From: Paramacrobiotus metropolitanus
Lineage: Eukaryota; Tardigrada; Eutardigrada; Parachela; Macrobiotidae
Direction of reading: 5' to 3'
Assembly: GCF_019649055.1 (NCBI RefSeq)
Contig: NW_026570266.1
Location: 1-64,000, forward strand
Length of the DNA stretch: 64,000 nt
How positions within the stretch are numbered: position 1 is the first letter of the stretch; each line of letters opens with the position of its first letter. The position numbers and the translations under genes were made by a program. Under the pieces are notes generated by a model, which did not search any database, had not been told where the DNA came from, and saw only the letters and a list, made by a program, of their open reading frames with translations. This document shows, piece after piece, positions 10,987 to 20,845 of the stretch.

Positions 10987-11404
10987 ACCCGAGGCCGTCC
11001 CGGAGAAGCCTAAGGACTTAGCCGGATCATCCGAGGCTGACCCGAAGAAGTCAGCGGACTTAGCCGCAAAACCCGAGGCTACCTTAACCAAGCCTAAGGA
11101 GCCTAAGGCACCGAAGGAGAAGCCGGCAAAAGCGAAGAAACCGGTGAAGAAGCGACCTGACACACCGGTCCCGGCAGTTTCAACCGATAAGGCGGTTGAA
11201 CCCCCGGCTCCAAAGCGGAAGTACGGGACGGTTAAGAAGCCTAAGTTAACGGCTCAGGAGGTACTTGAAGAAGCTCAAGTGGCCGAAGATGAAGCACACA
11301 AGGATATCCTCGACAGGATTGCTGAAGGACGGGCAGAACCGGTCAAATCGGCCAAACCAACAAAGAAGCCCAAAACATCAAAACCCACCACACCACAAAC
11401 ATAG
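10958..11404 (+). CDS. Lys/Pro/Ala-rich C-terminal tail of pol (frame-shifted continuation)
   Basis: This frame overlaps the end of the integrase frame and reads as its natural continuation after an indel near 10,930-10,980. Composition is Glu/Lys/Pro/Ala with repeated 'KPK', 'EKPAKAKKPVKKR' and 'KPTKKPKTSKP' motifs. That is strikingly like linker-histone or other chromatin-protein tails: disordered, basic, nucleic-acid-binding in character. It ends with a TAG at 11402-11404. No enzymatic domain is visible. Upstream, at 10839-10856, a perfect 6-bp stem encloses CAATAA. Confidence 0.5.
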   Translation: MQKQAVIEDEPEAVPEKPKDLAGSSEADPKKSADLAAKPEATLTKPKEPKAPKEKPAKAKKPVKKRPDTPVPAVSTDKAVEPPAPKRKYGTVKKPKLTAQEVLEEAQVAEDEAHKDILDRIAEGRAEPVKSAKPTKKPKTSKPTTPQT

Positions 11405-11578
11405 GGCCATAGTTAACCTAGAATAAGTTAGGGCTTAGCTAGGACATAGTTAAGAATGGACCTTTGGTGTCGGAATGGGACCTCTTCAGTTGTGCATGGA
11501 ATCTTCAGTTGAACTTATTTGGCCTTATCAGAATGCTAACGAGCCGTATCTCCTTTATCCCAATAGCCTCTCATAACG
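11405..11578 (+). other. Spacer between pol and the accessory ORF block
   Basis: This AT-richer spacer contains two copies of 'tcttcagttg' (about 11,486 and 11,511) and repeated 'tagttaa/gttagg' words. A degraded loop motif (CCCAATAGCC) is at about 11,559-11,568. No gene is seen. It may hold an internal promoter or leader for the next ORF; the sequence does not decide this. Confidence 0.4.
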
Positions 11579-13288
11579 ATGTCTGACCGACGACGAGACC
11601 CTCCGTCGAGTGGATCGAACAGCAGCCGACGCGACAACCGACGATCTCAGCCGTACCCGCACGACCGATCGGGCTCCCGAGCTGAAACGCGTTCGGCCAC
11701 CCAAACCCCAATCCCACAGGTAACAAATCCGCATGCGAACGTAGCGGCTGATTCTTTGGCAGGTTTAACGGTCGGGTCACGGATGGTCACTCAACCCCGG
11801 ACGATCCCCCTCCAGACCTTGCCACCGGGCACTATGCTCGACGAAACCGGACTTTTGGTGAATGTGAGCGCGGCCACCGGTCAGAATGCACCGGCTACCG
11901 GTCAGAACGCACCGGCAGTACCGATCGGCCCAATAGGTCAGATCCGCCCGCCACTTGTACCGGGACCATTCATCCCCGGACCAGTCATGCCACCGACGCT
12001 ACCATACATCCCGATTACGGTAACGAGCATCCAGCCGGCCCCAATAGGGCCGCTGATGACTCAAGCCGGGATGAACCCCATGCCGAACCAAATGTTCGCC
12101 ATGTTCACCCAATGGTGCAACCAGATGGGTATGAACCAGCCACAAGGCGGCGCGGTCAACCCTCTGATGGGATACCCCATAGTTACTGGACCCATGGGAG
12201 CCTCGCAGCAGCCGACTTTACCGGCGGCGCCACGACAGGACGGCACAAATATGCCTCCGGTGGTATCAGCGACGGCTCGGCCGGAACGTCAACGGACACC
12301 ATCCCCGTTCACTCGATACTACGAGGATGGAACGAAGGCTTTTTCAGTCCACATGCTGAAACGACCGAAGCCTCCGACATCATCATCGGAGGCAGCCTCG
12401 GCTCAACCGACAGCCGAACCCTTGACACCCGGACCTTCCACAGCCAGACCTTCGGCAACCGCAATTACGGTTGAACCGATCTCGGCCGCATCTTCGGCCG
12501 GATCGCGAAGGCAGATCCGACCCTCGGAAGAACTCACACTGGGTCTTATGGAAGCTGAGAGTGAATGGACTCTCGTCCAGCGCAAGATAGAAGCTCTCAA
12601 GCTGAGCGACCCTAACTTCGCGCAAGAATTGACCCGATTGAACTCGGAAATGAAGGAACTGGAACAATATATCCAGGATACCCGGGCCATACTTAGAGCC
12701 CGGAAGTCAACCTCCGAGACTCCAGCTTCGGAGAGAGGGCCAGCCTTAGCAACCGCAACTACGGGGGCTTCGGCCGGATCAACTAACCCTCCTCCCCACC
12801 CTTCGACGGCCGAAGTGCATGCACTGATCGCCCATACCAGAGCCGTAATGGAACAGATGCAGGATCAGAGGCTGCTCCAGGTCGAAGCATCGGGGAACAG
12901 ACCGAGACGAGACATACAGACATGGACCAACATCTTGACCACGGGAGTCGAAGAACTACGGAAGCTGGTGGCACAAACTCCTGTCACGGGAGGCCAACTT
13001 CAGCAACTCCGAGACCAATACCGGACCTTAGACTCCCAAATGTGGGAGGCTTCTGATTACTACTGGACCCTAAAGGGCCAGCCTCAGTTAACCGGGACTT
13101 CAGCCTCGGAGAGGCCAGCCTTAGCAACCATTGCTCGGACAGACAGCTCTCGTGAAAGGGGGGCTTCGGCTGGATCGACCGAACTTCACGTACACGCATT
13201 GCTCACCCTTGAATCGAGTAGAAATACTGAACGCGAACCCTCTAACAGGACAACAACTGCAGTTGATCCACCCACTATTGGCTTCTGA
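11579..13288 (+). CDS. Accessory ORF 1: Pro/Gln/Met-rich N-terminus, helical C-terminus
   Basis: It starts with a true ATG (11579-11581), 175 bp after the pol stop, and codes for 569 residues. The N-terminal ~70 residues are Ser/Arg-rich. Residues ~70-230 are Pro/Gly/Ile/Met-rich with 'PIGP' tripeptides, two of them encoded by CAATA hairpins. From ~290 the protein becomes Glu/Leu-rich and helical ('EELTLGLMEAESEWTLVQRK', 'LTRLNSEMKELEQYIQDTRA'). A module opening 'ERGPALATATTGASAGST' recurs in altered form near 13,100-13,180 and again beyond the stop (13,370-13,430), so the protein is built from repeats. No enzyme motif is visible. It may be a structural or RNP component of the element. The stop at 13,286-13,288 is probably an indel, because the repeat pattern continues in another frame. 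Confidence 0.6.
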   Translation: MSDRRRDPPSSGSNSSRRDNRRSQPYPHDRSGSRAETRSATQTPIPQVTNPHANVAADSLAGLTVGSRMVTQPRTIPLQTLPPGTMLDETGLLVNVSAATGQNAPATGQNAPAVPIGPIGQIRPPLVPGPFIPGPVMPPTLPYIPITVTSIQPAPIGPLMTQAGMNPMPNQMFAMFTQWCNQMGMNQPQGGAVNPLMGYPIVTGPMGASQQPTLPAAPRQDGTNMPPVVSATARPERQRTPSPFTRYYEDGTKAFSVHMLKRPKPPTSSSEAASAQPTAEPLTPGPSTARPSATAITVEPISAASSAGSRRQIRPSEELTLGLMEAESEWTLVQRKIEALKLSDPNFAQELTRLNSEMKELEQYIQDTRAILRARKSTSETPASERGPALATATTGASAGSTNPPPHPSTAEVHALIAHTRAVMEQMQDQRLLQVEASGNRPRRDIQTWTNILTTGVEELRKLVAQTPVTGGQLQQLRDQYRTLDSQMWEASDYYWTLKGQPQLTGTSASERPALATIARTDSSRERGASAGSTELHVHALLTLESSRNTEREPSNRTTTAVDPPTIGF

Positions 13289-13341
13289 AGGCCCAGATAG
13301 AAGAGGCTCGAGACGAACACCCTCTGGCACCCCCGAGAACG

Positions 13342-14803
13342 GTGGATAATGTGCCTGGATTGACGAGCCGAGGGACAGAATGGGGATCAGCCGTCGCAAC
13401 CACAAGTATGGGGGCTTCGGCTGGTACAACAAGGACCCCGGAAGATAGAGAAGCGAGCCCAAGCCGGCTACAAGTTTACGCGACCTTGAGGGAGTCGGAC
13501 GACTTAGCGGTGAGACTTAACCGCGAACATCAAGAAACCTCACCGACCGACCCTCGGTACTTGGATCAAGAATTGACCATCAACCGTATCATCCATGATT
13601 CCTACATGCTCCGACGGTCAACTGAAGTTACTAACTTCACCCCGCAGCAGATTCAGCAGTCCCGGCAAGCGTTCCGGAACCTGCGTAGGATCATCGATGA
13701 CAACCAAACCCGGCATCACCGACCCCACGCGACGTAGCCAAGTCAGACGCGTTTGTGGCTATCCGCAGAACTCGGCAACAAGGACTCGTGCTCCTAACGG
13801 AACTACGCCGACGCCAAGACCGATACCCTTAACTCGGAACAATGGGCGGAAACTGAAACTCAACATCGAGATCCAGTTGAAGCTCGGAGACATCGAACGC
13901 TTCAGCCATGACAGAATTCCAGCAAGTGTCCGTGACAGATGGACCTTGGAGGGTGCGGTGGCCTACGTCGAACAACAGATAGCGGCCTTCAACCTAACTG
14001 AGGGAGCCGGACCGGAAGGGCAACAACCAAGCCCCGCAACCCGCCAGGCGTACGACCGAGCCAGAGACAGAATGGCACTCTGGGAAAGAGTCAACCGAGT
14101 GAGGAGGCTCAGCGACAACATCATAACGATGTTGATAAGACGCCGTGAACAGGCCTACAGCCTCAACGGACAAGAGGCTGCCCGACGAGTCTCCGACCTT
14201 ATTACCGAAGTTAACCGGGAAACAGCCGACATCACAGGCCTCGTCTGGGAAGGGCTCCCAACAGGACCCTGGGAAACCCGCGAGCTCCCGAGACTTCTCT
14301 CTTCCATTGAGCGACGTGCCGACAATTACGGCATAGTCCTCTCCGATGACCCAGCAAACCGGCCCAATGAGGCCGAGGCAAGACTTCAGAGATGGCAACA
14401 GATCAGAGGGATCCTGGAACAGGGCCATAAGCTACGCAAGAACCTCCAACGACAAGCAAGCAGCCTATCCAAAGAAGGCCCAGAGGAGACTATGGAGCAG
14501 TCCAGGGTGTACAACTACCTTAACAACATCACGCAAAACCTACGTCACGTTGCCACGCCGACGGATCCCACCACACCAGACGAGACACGGGACTTGGAGG
14601 CCTCTCTTAGATACCTACAGAGGCGTATTGCTGAAGAAAGGGACTTGGATACAGACGAATACTCCGAGTATACCCCAACCCACAGTCGGAGCCACAGCCG
14701 AGGGGGAGAACCAATAGTGATCCCCGGCCCAGGCTCACACCGATGGGAAGAAGTCCATCGCCGATGTCAGAACCTCCGTCACCGATACCCTCACCGGACA
14801 TAG
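13342..14803 (+). CDS. Accessory ORF 2: helical repeat protein in two shifted frames
   Basis: Frame 13342-13737 continues the 'GASAGTT' repeat module and then reads helical ('LTINRIIHDSYMLRRS'). Near 13,700-13,740 it shifts into frame 13595-14803 (402 codons; real coding from about 13,740). That frame encodes long amphipathic helices: 'RARDRMALWERVNRVRRLSD', 'AARRVSDLITEVNRETADIT', 'LQRWQQIRGILEQGHKLRKN', 'LEASLRYLQRRIAEERD'. The spacing resembles spectrin-like three-helix bundles, but no family is recognised. A CAACA hairpin with one bulge lies at 14251-14270. It is probably part of one very long polyprotein that began at 11579. Frame breaks could be indels or sequencing errors. Confidence 0.5.
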
Positions 14804-15177
14804 AAATGTTCGACGACCCACCAGAAATGGACTTTGGTGTTACCACAACTACCGAAGAATTGCGGAGGGACTTAGCCGAAACGGAGCTAACAGCGGACCT
14901 TCTGACCCAACGGATCGCCACGCTGCAGCCGGGCGATGCGACTCGACGGACCATCACCGAACAGCGTGACATGGCTCGTGGACATGCTGAAAACTCCGGA
15001 GGAAGCTTAGAGGAAAGAAGCCACAAGGAGGCTCAACCTCGGACCCCGGACCTCAACAGGCTCAACCATCAGGGCTCAGCCTCGGACCCCGGACCTCGAG
15101 GGTCAACCCAACTGAGCCACCTCAACTCCAACCAGCCCCGACGGAACAGGAGATCCAAACTCTCCGTGATGACATAG
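14743..15177 (+). CDS. Accessory ORF 3: short helical/acidic segment
   Basis: The 144-codon frame overlaps the end of the previous one by 60 nt. The part up to about 15,000 looks coding: an acidic Pro-rich linker 'SEPPSPIPSPDIEMFDDPPE', then a helix 'EELRRDLAETELTADLLTQR'. Beyond about 15,000 the composition matches shifted reading of the next frame. An ACAAGGA-loop hairpin (AGCC/GGCT) is at about 15,022-15,035. It is likely another slice of the same long protein. Confidence 0.4.
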   Translation: MGRSPSPMSEPPSPIPSPDIEMFDDPPEMDFGVTTTTEELRRDLAETELTADLLTQRIATLQPGDATRRTITEQRDMARGHAENSGGSLEERSHKEAQPRTPDLNRLNHQGSASDPGPRGSTQLSHLNSNQPRRNRRSKLSVMT

Positions 15178-15224
15178 CCCTTAACGAAGGCTATATCCGG
15201 GACTTAGCCGCTCAGGTTAACCAG

Positions 15225-16808
15225 TTGGAGGATCGGACCCCGGCTCAGAAGAAGCTGAAGGAGCGGATCCGAGACCAGTACGTAATGGCCATGATGGATG
15301 TGGAGAGCTTAAAAGCCGACCTAGAAGTGGCACTTGCAAAAAGGAAGCATGAGGAAGAGAGCCGCAAAACGGTTCCACCTCAGCCTCCGGCCACTCAGCC
15401 GACCCAATCCTCGGCAACCCAGGCAACTCAGCCTCCGGCTACTCCGCCGACCCAAGCCTACGCGAACCTACCGCAGCAACCGGAACGGCCGGTAGCGACC
15501 CAACAGGTTGCACCGACCCAGCGCCTTTCGCCCCGCTCAATGGTACGGGCGATGGAAAACATACCGGACCCGGGAGTTCTGCCGCCCGACGCTCAACCCT
15601 ACATAGTTGAAGCCATGACTCGGGCTAATAATATCTTGACTGAGATGCGGACTCGCCGAGGCTTCTGCGACCGTCATAGCGCAGAATTCTTCAAACTGGA
15701 TGGTGACATCACCGGAGTTGAGAACCACACCAGGGCAACTCGGATACTTCTACACCCGGAAACTCCGAAGCATCAGTACAGCCAGGCTCAGCTGCAATCA
15801 TGCGTGCTTTGGCTCTCGGGCTTCATCCGGGATTATGAGGAAGAAAAGCAGGCCAAGGAACGGCGAGAGGCAGACCGAGCCTCCAAGGATCAGTCTCGGA
15901 TTAGGCAGATCGAACCCCCAGAGCAGGGTACATCTGACCAATCAACCCGGAGACCGACCATCAAGCCACCCTCGACGGCTACTCCACCGTCAGGAAATTG
16001 GCCACTGGCAGTACCCGGAATGGAGGAAACCATCCGGCGAGCACTTCAGCGAGCCGAGGATGCCAGCCATGAGATGCATGCCCAACTGCATGCTATGAAC
16101 GCCTGGGACCCTAGGGCGGCAAGGCTCGACGTTGACACCAATACTTTGGACACGAGCCGGAAGACCATTGCCACCATATTAACCCTATCGGCAGCGAGAT
16201 CTTCGGACACCGAGGAGACCCTGATACAGGCGCTGCAAGACATTAAGCGGATCACCGAGGGTTACTACCGTAACAAGCGACGTGAAGCCGCGGAGCGTAA
16301 AGCCCAACAGGCTAAGCCACCCGCACGACCAGCTACGCCGCCCGGTGAACCTATGGATGTTCCACCCTTAGAAGGTGAAGAAGAGACCCTTGAGCCCTCC
16401 ACAGCGGAACGGGAAGCTTACGCTCGGACGCGGGACTTAACCCCGGACCCACCGAGTACAAGCAAGGCACCGAGGCCAACAACACTGCCGGTACCCCCAA
16501 TAGGTGGTTCGGCTCGGCCAAAACGAACGGAACAGGTGCTCGTCATCCGACGTCCGACCGAACAGTCCGATGATCCGGAGAGAACCCCGGATGGTAGGGC
16601 TATTCATCAGCCCGGAGGCCCAGACTCGCCCAAGTTCGCGAGGAAGCCTCGGTCTAAGGACAGGGATGAGGATAAAGGCCCGAAACAGGCTGTTCTCATC
16701 ACCACCGAGACAAGTCCGGACCCTCGAACAGGTCCGAGAGATTGTGATGCGGGAAACGGCTTCAGACCCATCGAAGCCCCGTCAGAAGGTACGACCGACG
16801 CCGGGTGA
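15225..16808 (+). CDS. Accessory ORF 4: Gln/Pro linker and paired helical repeats
   Basis: The 527-codon frame opens with a helical segment ('KELKERIRDQYVMAMMDV'-like) and a Gln/Thr/Pro linker ('TQPTQSSATQATQPPATP'). Two similar ~85-residue helical modules follow: one beginning 'YIVEAMTRANNILTEMRTRR', the other 'MEETIRRALQRAEDASHEMH'. Both have a buried Leu/Ile pattern and an internal 'T..AT.ILL/T.KTIATILT' strand of similarity, so they look like duplicated domains. The last ~30 codons are probably out of frame, because the coding pattern passes to the next frame near 16,700. In-frame loop codons CAA CAG (15501-15506, 16305-16310) use CAACA rather than CAATA. Confidence 0.55.
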   Translation: MEDRTPAQKKLKERIRDQYVMAMMDVESLKADLEVALAKRKHEEESRKTVPPQPPATQPTQSSATQATQPPATPPTQAYANLPQQPERPVATQQVAPTQRLSPRSMVRAMENIPDPGVLPPDAQPYIVEAMTRANNILTEMRTRRGFCDRHSAEFFKLDGDITGVENHTRATRILLHPETPKHQYSQAQLQSCVLWLSGFIRDYEEEKQAKERREADRASKDQSRIRQIEPPEQGTSDQSTRRPTIKPPSTATPPSGNWPLAVPGMEETIRRALQRAEDASHEMHAQLHAMNAWDPRAARLDVDTNTLDTSRKTIATILTLSAARSSDTEETLIQALQDIKRITEGYYRNKRREAAERKAQQAKPPARPATPPGEPMDVPPLEGEEETLEPSTAEREAYARTRDLTPDPPSTSKAPRPTTLPVPPIGGSARPKRTEQVLVIRRPTEQSDDPERTPDGRAIHQPGGPDSPKFARKPRSKDRDEDKGPKQAVLITTETSPDPRTGPRDCDAGNGFRPIEAPSEGTTDAG

Positions 16809-18843
16809 GAGCCACAAGACGGCCCCCCAGCCTCAGTTAGTACTACAAGCCATCCAACCGGACTTAACCGCAACGGAACGGGAAGCCTTGGCTTACCACA
16901 ACCAGCTGGTAGACCAGATTAAGCAGGCCGAATTCTACCGGGTCATCCAAGAAGGTGAACTTACCGGTGGACAGCTCGAACATAAGATGTCGTCAAGAGA
17001 TCGGAACCGCATAACCCAGAAAATCTTGGACTTTGCGACCGACCGCGACGCTATTATACGAAGACTCATGACCCTCCGGAGCAGCATGCAGGTACTTCGG
17101 ACACAGAGGTTACCGAGGGTGGTTTTGGACTATGTCCAGCTGTTACGGAACCCGAGGATTAACCCGGCCGTATACATCCGTGAACCACCCCTGGAGGAAG
17201 GCCAGCTTAAAACCGACCTCATTCCTGAAATCGACCCCGACAACTCGGGAGGTAGCGACGAGGACCCTAATGTCTACGGCGCGGAGGATAGTGAAGAGGA
17301 ACGACAGTGGCAACAAGCCCTGCTTAACGACCTTCGGTCAACATCAAGGCTCTCGACCGAGCCTCGGTCAACTAGTGGACGAAGCAGGTCCCCGGTGAAA
17401 CAGGTGTCCCCAACTAGGGCTCTGTCTCAGCCGAACCGGATGCCTAGTATGACCCCCCTCCAGCCTCCACCACCGAGGTTTTCCCCGAAACGGACACCTC
17501 GGCAAGCCTCCCAAGAACGGATGGACACTTCGTCTCCCGGCAAAACTGCAGATAGCGGCAAAGAGCCGGGCAGCACAGCATCGATGTCAACCTCGGTGCC
17601 GGACATAGCCGCCGAAGTGACGGTTGAAAGTCAGGTACAACCGGCTGTGCAGCCCCAATTAGGGCCCGCGGTTAGTAACCAGACCCACCGTCAGTACCAC
17701 AACGACCCGGCCATGGATTCCATAAAGGACTTGACCATGACCGAGAGGGACGACTGCATCAATAGGGCCGCGAGCGCGGAGCGTAACTACTATAACGCTC
17801 TCAAGAGTCGCCGCGATAACCTGCCCGACAACGACTCCAACGAAACCATCCGTGAGTACCATAACCTGACCCAACGGATGAAGGAGATCGTGCAGCAGAT
17901 GGGCGATGACTATCGCAAGAAGCGAGCCTCCGGAGAAATCCCGGCGCCGCACCCCATCGCACCTTCCCCAATTAGCGGACAAGAAGCCTCGAAGGCCACG
18001 GTACCCCAAAAGGCGTCCGTGGTCCCGTCAAAACGGATGGTTGACCCTAAACGGCGGCCATCAGTGGAGATCGAGGATGAGGAAATGCCGACATTCAGCG
18101 GCTCGGTTATCCACTCAGCCAACTCCACTACTGTACGGAAGAAGCGTGAGGCCAAAAAGTCGACCTCAAAGAAGGAGTCTCCTAACCGACTGCCCAAGAA
18201 ACCTCGCGGCGGCGGAGATACCGACGTCTCGGACGTAGAAGTTCGCCGTAACAAGGGCCGAAGAAAGGTCCGACCCGAGCAACCATCCTCGGATAGTGAA
18301 CCAGAGTCAACATCAAGCCGACAGGAACCCGACAAGAATCGGGGGCCTAGGCCTGAGTTGAAACCCGGTCAAAGCATCGAGAGTTGGATCAACGAGATCC
18401 GCAACTGGGCCGAGGAGAAGCCTCCAAAAGAGGCACCCAAGGTCAAGAAGGAGAAAAAGGAGTCACAAGGAGACTCCTCGCTCCCACCATATCTCCAGCG
18501 GATGGTTGACAACATCCAGCAAAGGGACCGGGACTTAGAACGCTCGGCGTCCCCAGAGATCCAAATGGAAGATACTCCAGTTAAGCGGAAGCTCAATGAA
18601 TCGGATCAGCTGGAACCAGGCTCGGCCAAACATCTAGCCGAGGGCCCCCAAGTTGAGATGTGGGATTACCATGCTGATACCGACGAGTCTGACCTACCGG
18701 CCCCGGATAACCTCCGAAACAGGCTGCCGGACCGACAACCTGGGAGCCGGAACCGACCTTCTCCAAGGCGATCTTTAAGGAAGACGTCCGGCGGATCATC
18801 ACCACAGCTGACACGGAACGAAGAGACGTTTACCAGGCCCTAG
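16504..18843 (+). CDS. Accessory ORF 5: long basic/acidic disordered protein with helical modules
   Basis: The frame is 779 codons long, but convincing coding starts near 16,720. It has two helical modules (about 16,870-17,130 'LAYHNQLVDQIKQAEFYR', and 17,760-17,930 'AERNYYNALKSRRDN'), and between and after them long disordered stretches rich in Ser, Pro, Arg, Glu and Lys ('KKREAKKSTSKKESPNRLPK'). 'KPGQSIESWINEIRNWAEEK' (about 18,365) and 'YLQRMVDNIQQRDRDLERS' (about 18,490) form short amphipathic helices. It ends with TAG at 18,841-18,843, just before the winged-helix frame. It is likely a section of the same giant accessory polyprotein. It contains a perfect ACAAGGA hairpin at 18459-18477 and a CAATTA hairpin at 17652-17665. 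Confidence 0.5.
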   Translation: MVRLGQNERNRCSSSDVRPNSPMIRREPRMVGLFISPEAQTRPSSRGSLGLRTGMRIKARNRLFSSPPRQVRTLEQVREIVMRETASDPSKPRQKVRPTPGESHKTAPQPQLVLQAIQPDLTATEREALAYHNQLVDQIKQAEFYRVIQEGELTGGQLEHKMSSRDRNRITQKILDFATDRDAIIRRLMTLRSSMQVLRTQRLPRVVLDYVQLLRNPRINPAVYIREPPLEEGQLKTDLIPEIDPDNSGGSDEDPNVYGAEDSEEERQWQQALLNDLRSTSRLSTEPRSTSGRSRSPVKQVSPTRALSQPNRMPSMTPLQPPPPRFSPKRTPRQASQERMDTSSPGKTADSGKEPGSTASMSTSVPDIAAEVTVESQVQPAVQPQLGPAVSNQTHRQYHNDPAMDSIKDLTMTERDDCINRAASAERNYYNALKSRRDNLPDNDSNETIREYHNLTQRMKEIVQQMGDDYRKKRASGEIPAPHPIAPSPISGQEASKATVPQKASVVPSKRMVDPKRRPSVEIEDEEMPTFSGSVIHSANSTTVRKKREAKKSTSKKESPNRLPKKPRGGGDTDVSDVEVRRNKGRRKVRPEQPSSDSEPESTSSRQEPDKNRGPRPELKPGQSIESWINEIRNWAEEKPPKEAPKVKKEKKESQGDSSLPPYLQRMVDNIQQRDRDLERSASPEIQMEDTPVKRKLNESDQLEPGSAKHLAEGPQVEMWDYHADTDESDLPAPDNLRNRLPDRQPGSRNRPSPRRSLRKTSGGSSPQLTRNEETFTRP

Positions 18844-20845
18844 TGGAGAAGCTCACCGAAGAATACCGGGTAGAGCGAGGCCATTTCCTTACCGCACAAT
18901 TCATGCGGAAGATAGTCAGCTGGATCCAGGATGAATGTATGGCCTTTATACTCCATCGATCCTGGGACCGAATGGGCGAACTGGTACTCCCGAAACCACC
19001 GGCTAAGTTAAGCCAGAAGGAAACACCGGAACAGCGGATAGTCAGAGCCATCGGCTACTATCGGAACCCAAGAGGTACCACCCGCCTCCAGATTGCCCGG
19101 TTCCTCAACAAGATGTACACCTACGGCGATAAACCGATAGGCGAGGCCGAGATCGAAGATATCATGAGGGAAGTAAACCCTACCCTCGAGAAGATGGTGC
19201 TACGAAGGGAGCTGCAGACTACTAACGCGCAGCGCAGAGTCCACCTTCGGTATACCGTACCGAACTTCATCCCCGAAAAGAACCGGAGGAACAGAAGCTT
19301 CGGATGTCGTACCTCCACACAAAGAAGTATAGCCCAGAAGGAGCCGAGGTCCAGATCAGACCAGAGGAAGACCCTGCACCTCAAGCCAAAGTATGGTTGG
19401 AGCTGGCCAGATCAACGGCAGCCTCCTCAGGTAGCAGATTTCCTCCAGAACGACCAAGAGCCCCGGGCGGCTTGCAAAGGTCCGCCTCAGCCGACCAAGA
19501 CTCCGGCAGTAAACCCATTAAGCATTCGGCTCGAGACAGAAGGGGTAAATTTGTCAAGGACACACATTCAGCCCCTCCGGGATCCCAACCCCCGTCACCC
19601 ATGGACTTGTCGACTTCGCAGGCTGGAACCTCAACAAGGGGCCAGTCCTTGACTAAGAAGCGCAAGAACAAGGGTAGGACTTCGCGGAATGCTCAGTCCC
19701 TCGAGGAGGAAGAAGAACCCTCTTCGGAGGATGATGACGACAAGGACGCCAAGTCAGACCAAGACTCTGACAAATCCGACGACTCGGACGGCGACGACGA
19801 CGATAACGAAGATGGTAAGGGGCAGCCGCCAACAGCGGCACCCGAGCATCCGGAGCCAGAGGATGAGCCTGACAATCAGGAACAACCTCCGGCAGATGAC
19901 CCGGACGATCCGATGGAAGATGCGGGATCGACGGTCCCATCCGGACAACAAGCCTCGGGCTTTTTCGACCAAAGGACCCCGAGCCCTCCGGCCGACCAGC
20001 TACTTATGAAGTGGCATGAAGACACAGCGCAAGTCCTGCCTCGGGAGATCCCATCGAAGCCCATCATTCGGCTTCCCCGGCCAAAACAGCCGGCAACCAT
20101 GCGGGCATCCAGACCGAAGCCTCGGATCTCCGACACCGACCCTGGATGGGTGCATGTTCACGCTGCACTCAAGTCGCTGTCATGGTCGGGCCCAACCTAC
20201 GCAACCCCGGAGTTGGCTTACCAGCTGCTGAAGCATTGGCGCGTCGACAAGGACGGAAGCTGGTTCGACCTTAGCCTCGACAGAGTGAAGATCTACTGTC
20301 GGATGGCATACGAGACTGGTGCCATCCTTCGGGTATATACCAAAACGGAACGACCGTACTACGTCTTTCCGAGGGAAGAACAAGACCCAGCGCCGAAGAC
20401 TTACCTCGGATGGCGGGACGCAGTGATCGCCTGCCTGCGGACGGATCGACACCCGGAAGGATTAACTCGCCGGGAGATTTTGAACCACCTAATAGGTCGG
20501 TTCGAGTTCATACTGATGTCCGCTTACCCTCAACTGGAAGATGCACGGTACCGACCGGTCCGAAGAAAGGAAACCAACCTGTACTACCTGGCCGATGAGC
20601 TGGAGTATGTCCTCGAGCAAGCCTGCCGACAGAAAGTCCTCGGATCGAGTGAGGTTTACAAGACCCACGGGCAGCGTTTCTCCGTCTTCTACCTACCTGA
20701 AGACTTCGGACAGCACCTGCCGAAGACGCGGGCAAGCTCGGCGAGCCCACCGAAGGCTCCCACCTCGGCCGAAACGGAAGCCCAGAAGCGGTTGGCACGG
20801 GCCAAGTCAACTAACCCGGCTGACCTGCCGAAGAAGAAAAGCTAA
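18843..20845 (+). CDS. Accessory ORF 6: three winged-helix (linker-histone-like) modules around an acidic region
   Basis: Two overlapping frames (18843-19652, then 19304-20845, shifting near 19,300) give one protein. Module 1 (about 19,035-19,260) reads 'RIVRAIGYYRNPRGTTRLQI', a second helix, then 'LEKMVLRRELQ' and a beta wing 'RVHLRYTVP', the order of a histone H1/H5-type winged helix. Modules 2 (about 20,149-20,370, 'VHAALKSLSWSGPTYATPEL' ... 'YYVFP') and 3 (about 20,411-20,695, 'WRDAVIACLRTDRHPEGLTR' ... 'FSVFYLPE') follow the same pattern. Between modules 1 and 2 is a long acidic run of Asp, Glu and Ser (about 19,700-19,915). The ORF ends in a Lys-rich tail. A nucleic-acid- or chromatin-binding role is inferred from the fold pattern only. 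Confidence 0.5.

Noticed and set aside
13288-19304. Programmed frameshifting between the accessory ORFs
   Set aside because: No consistent slippery heptamer or uniform shift direction is seen at the joins, so indels or sequencing errors are the simpler explanation.
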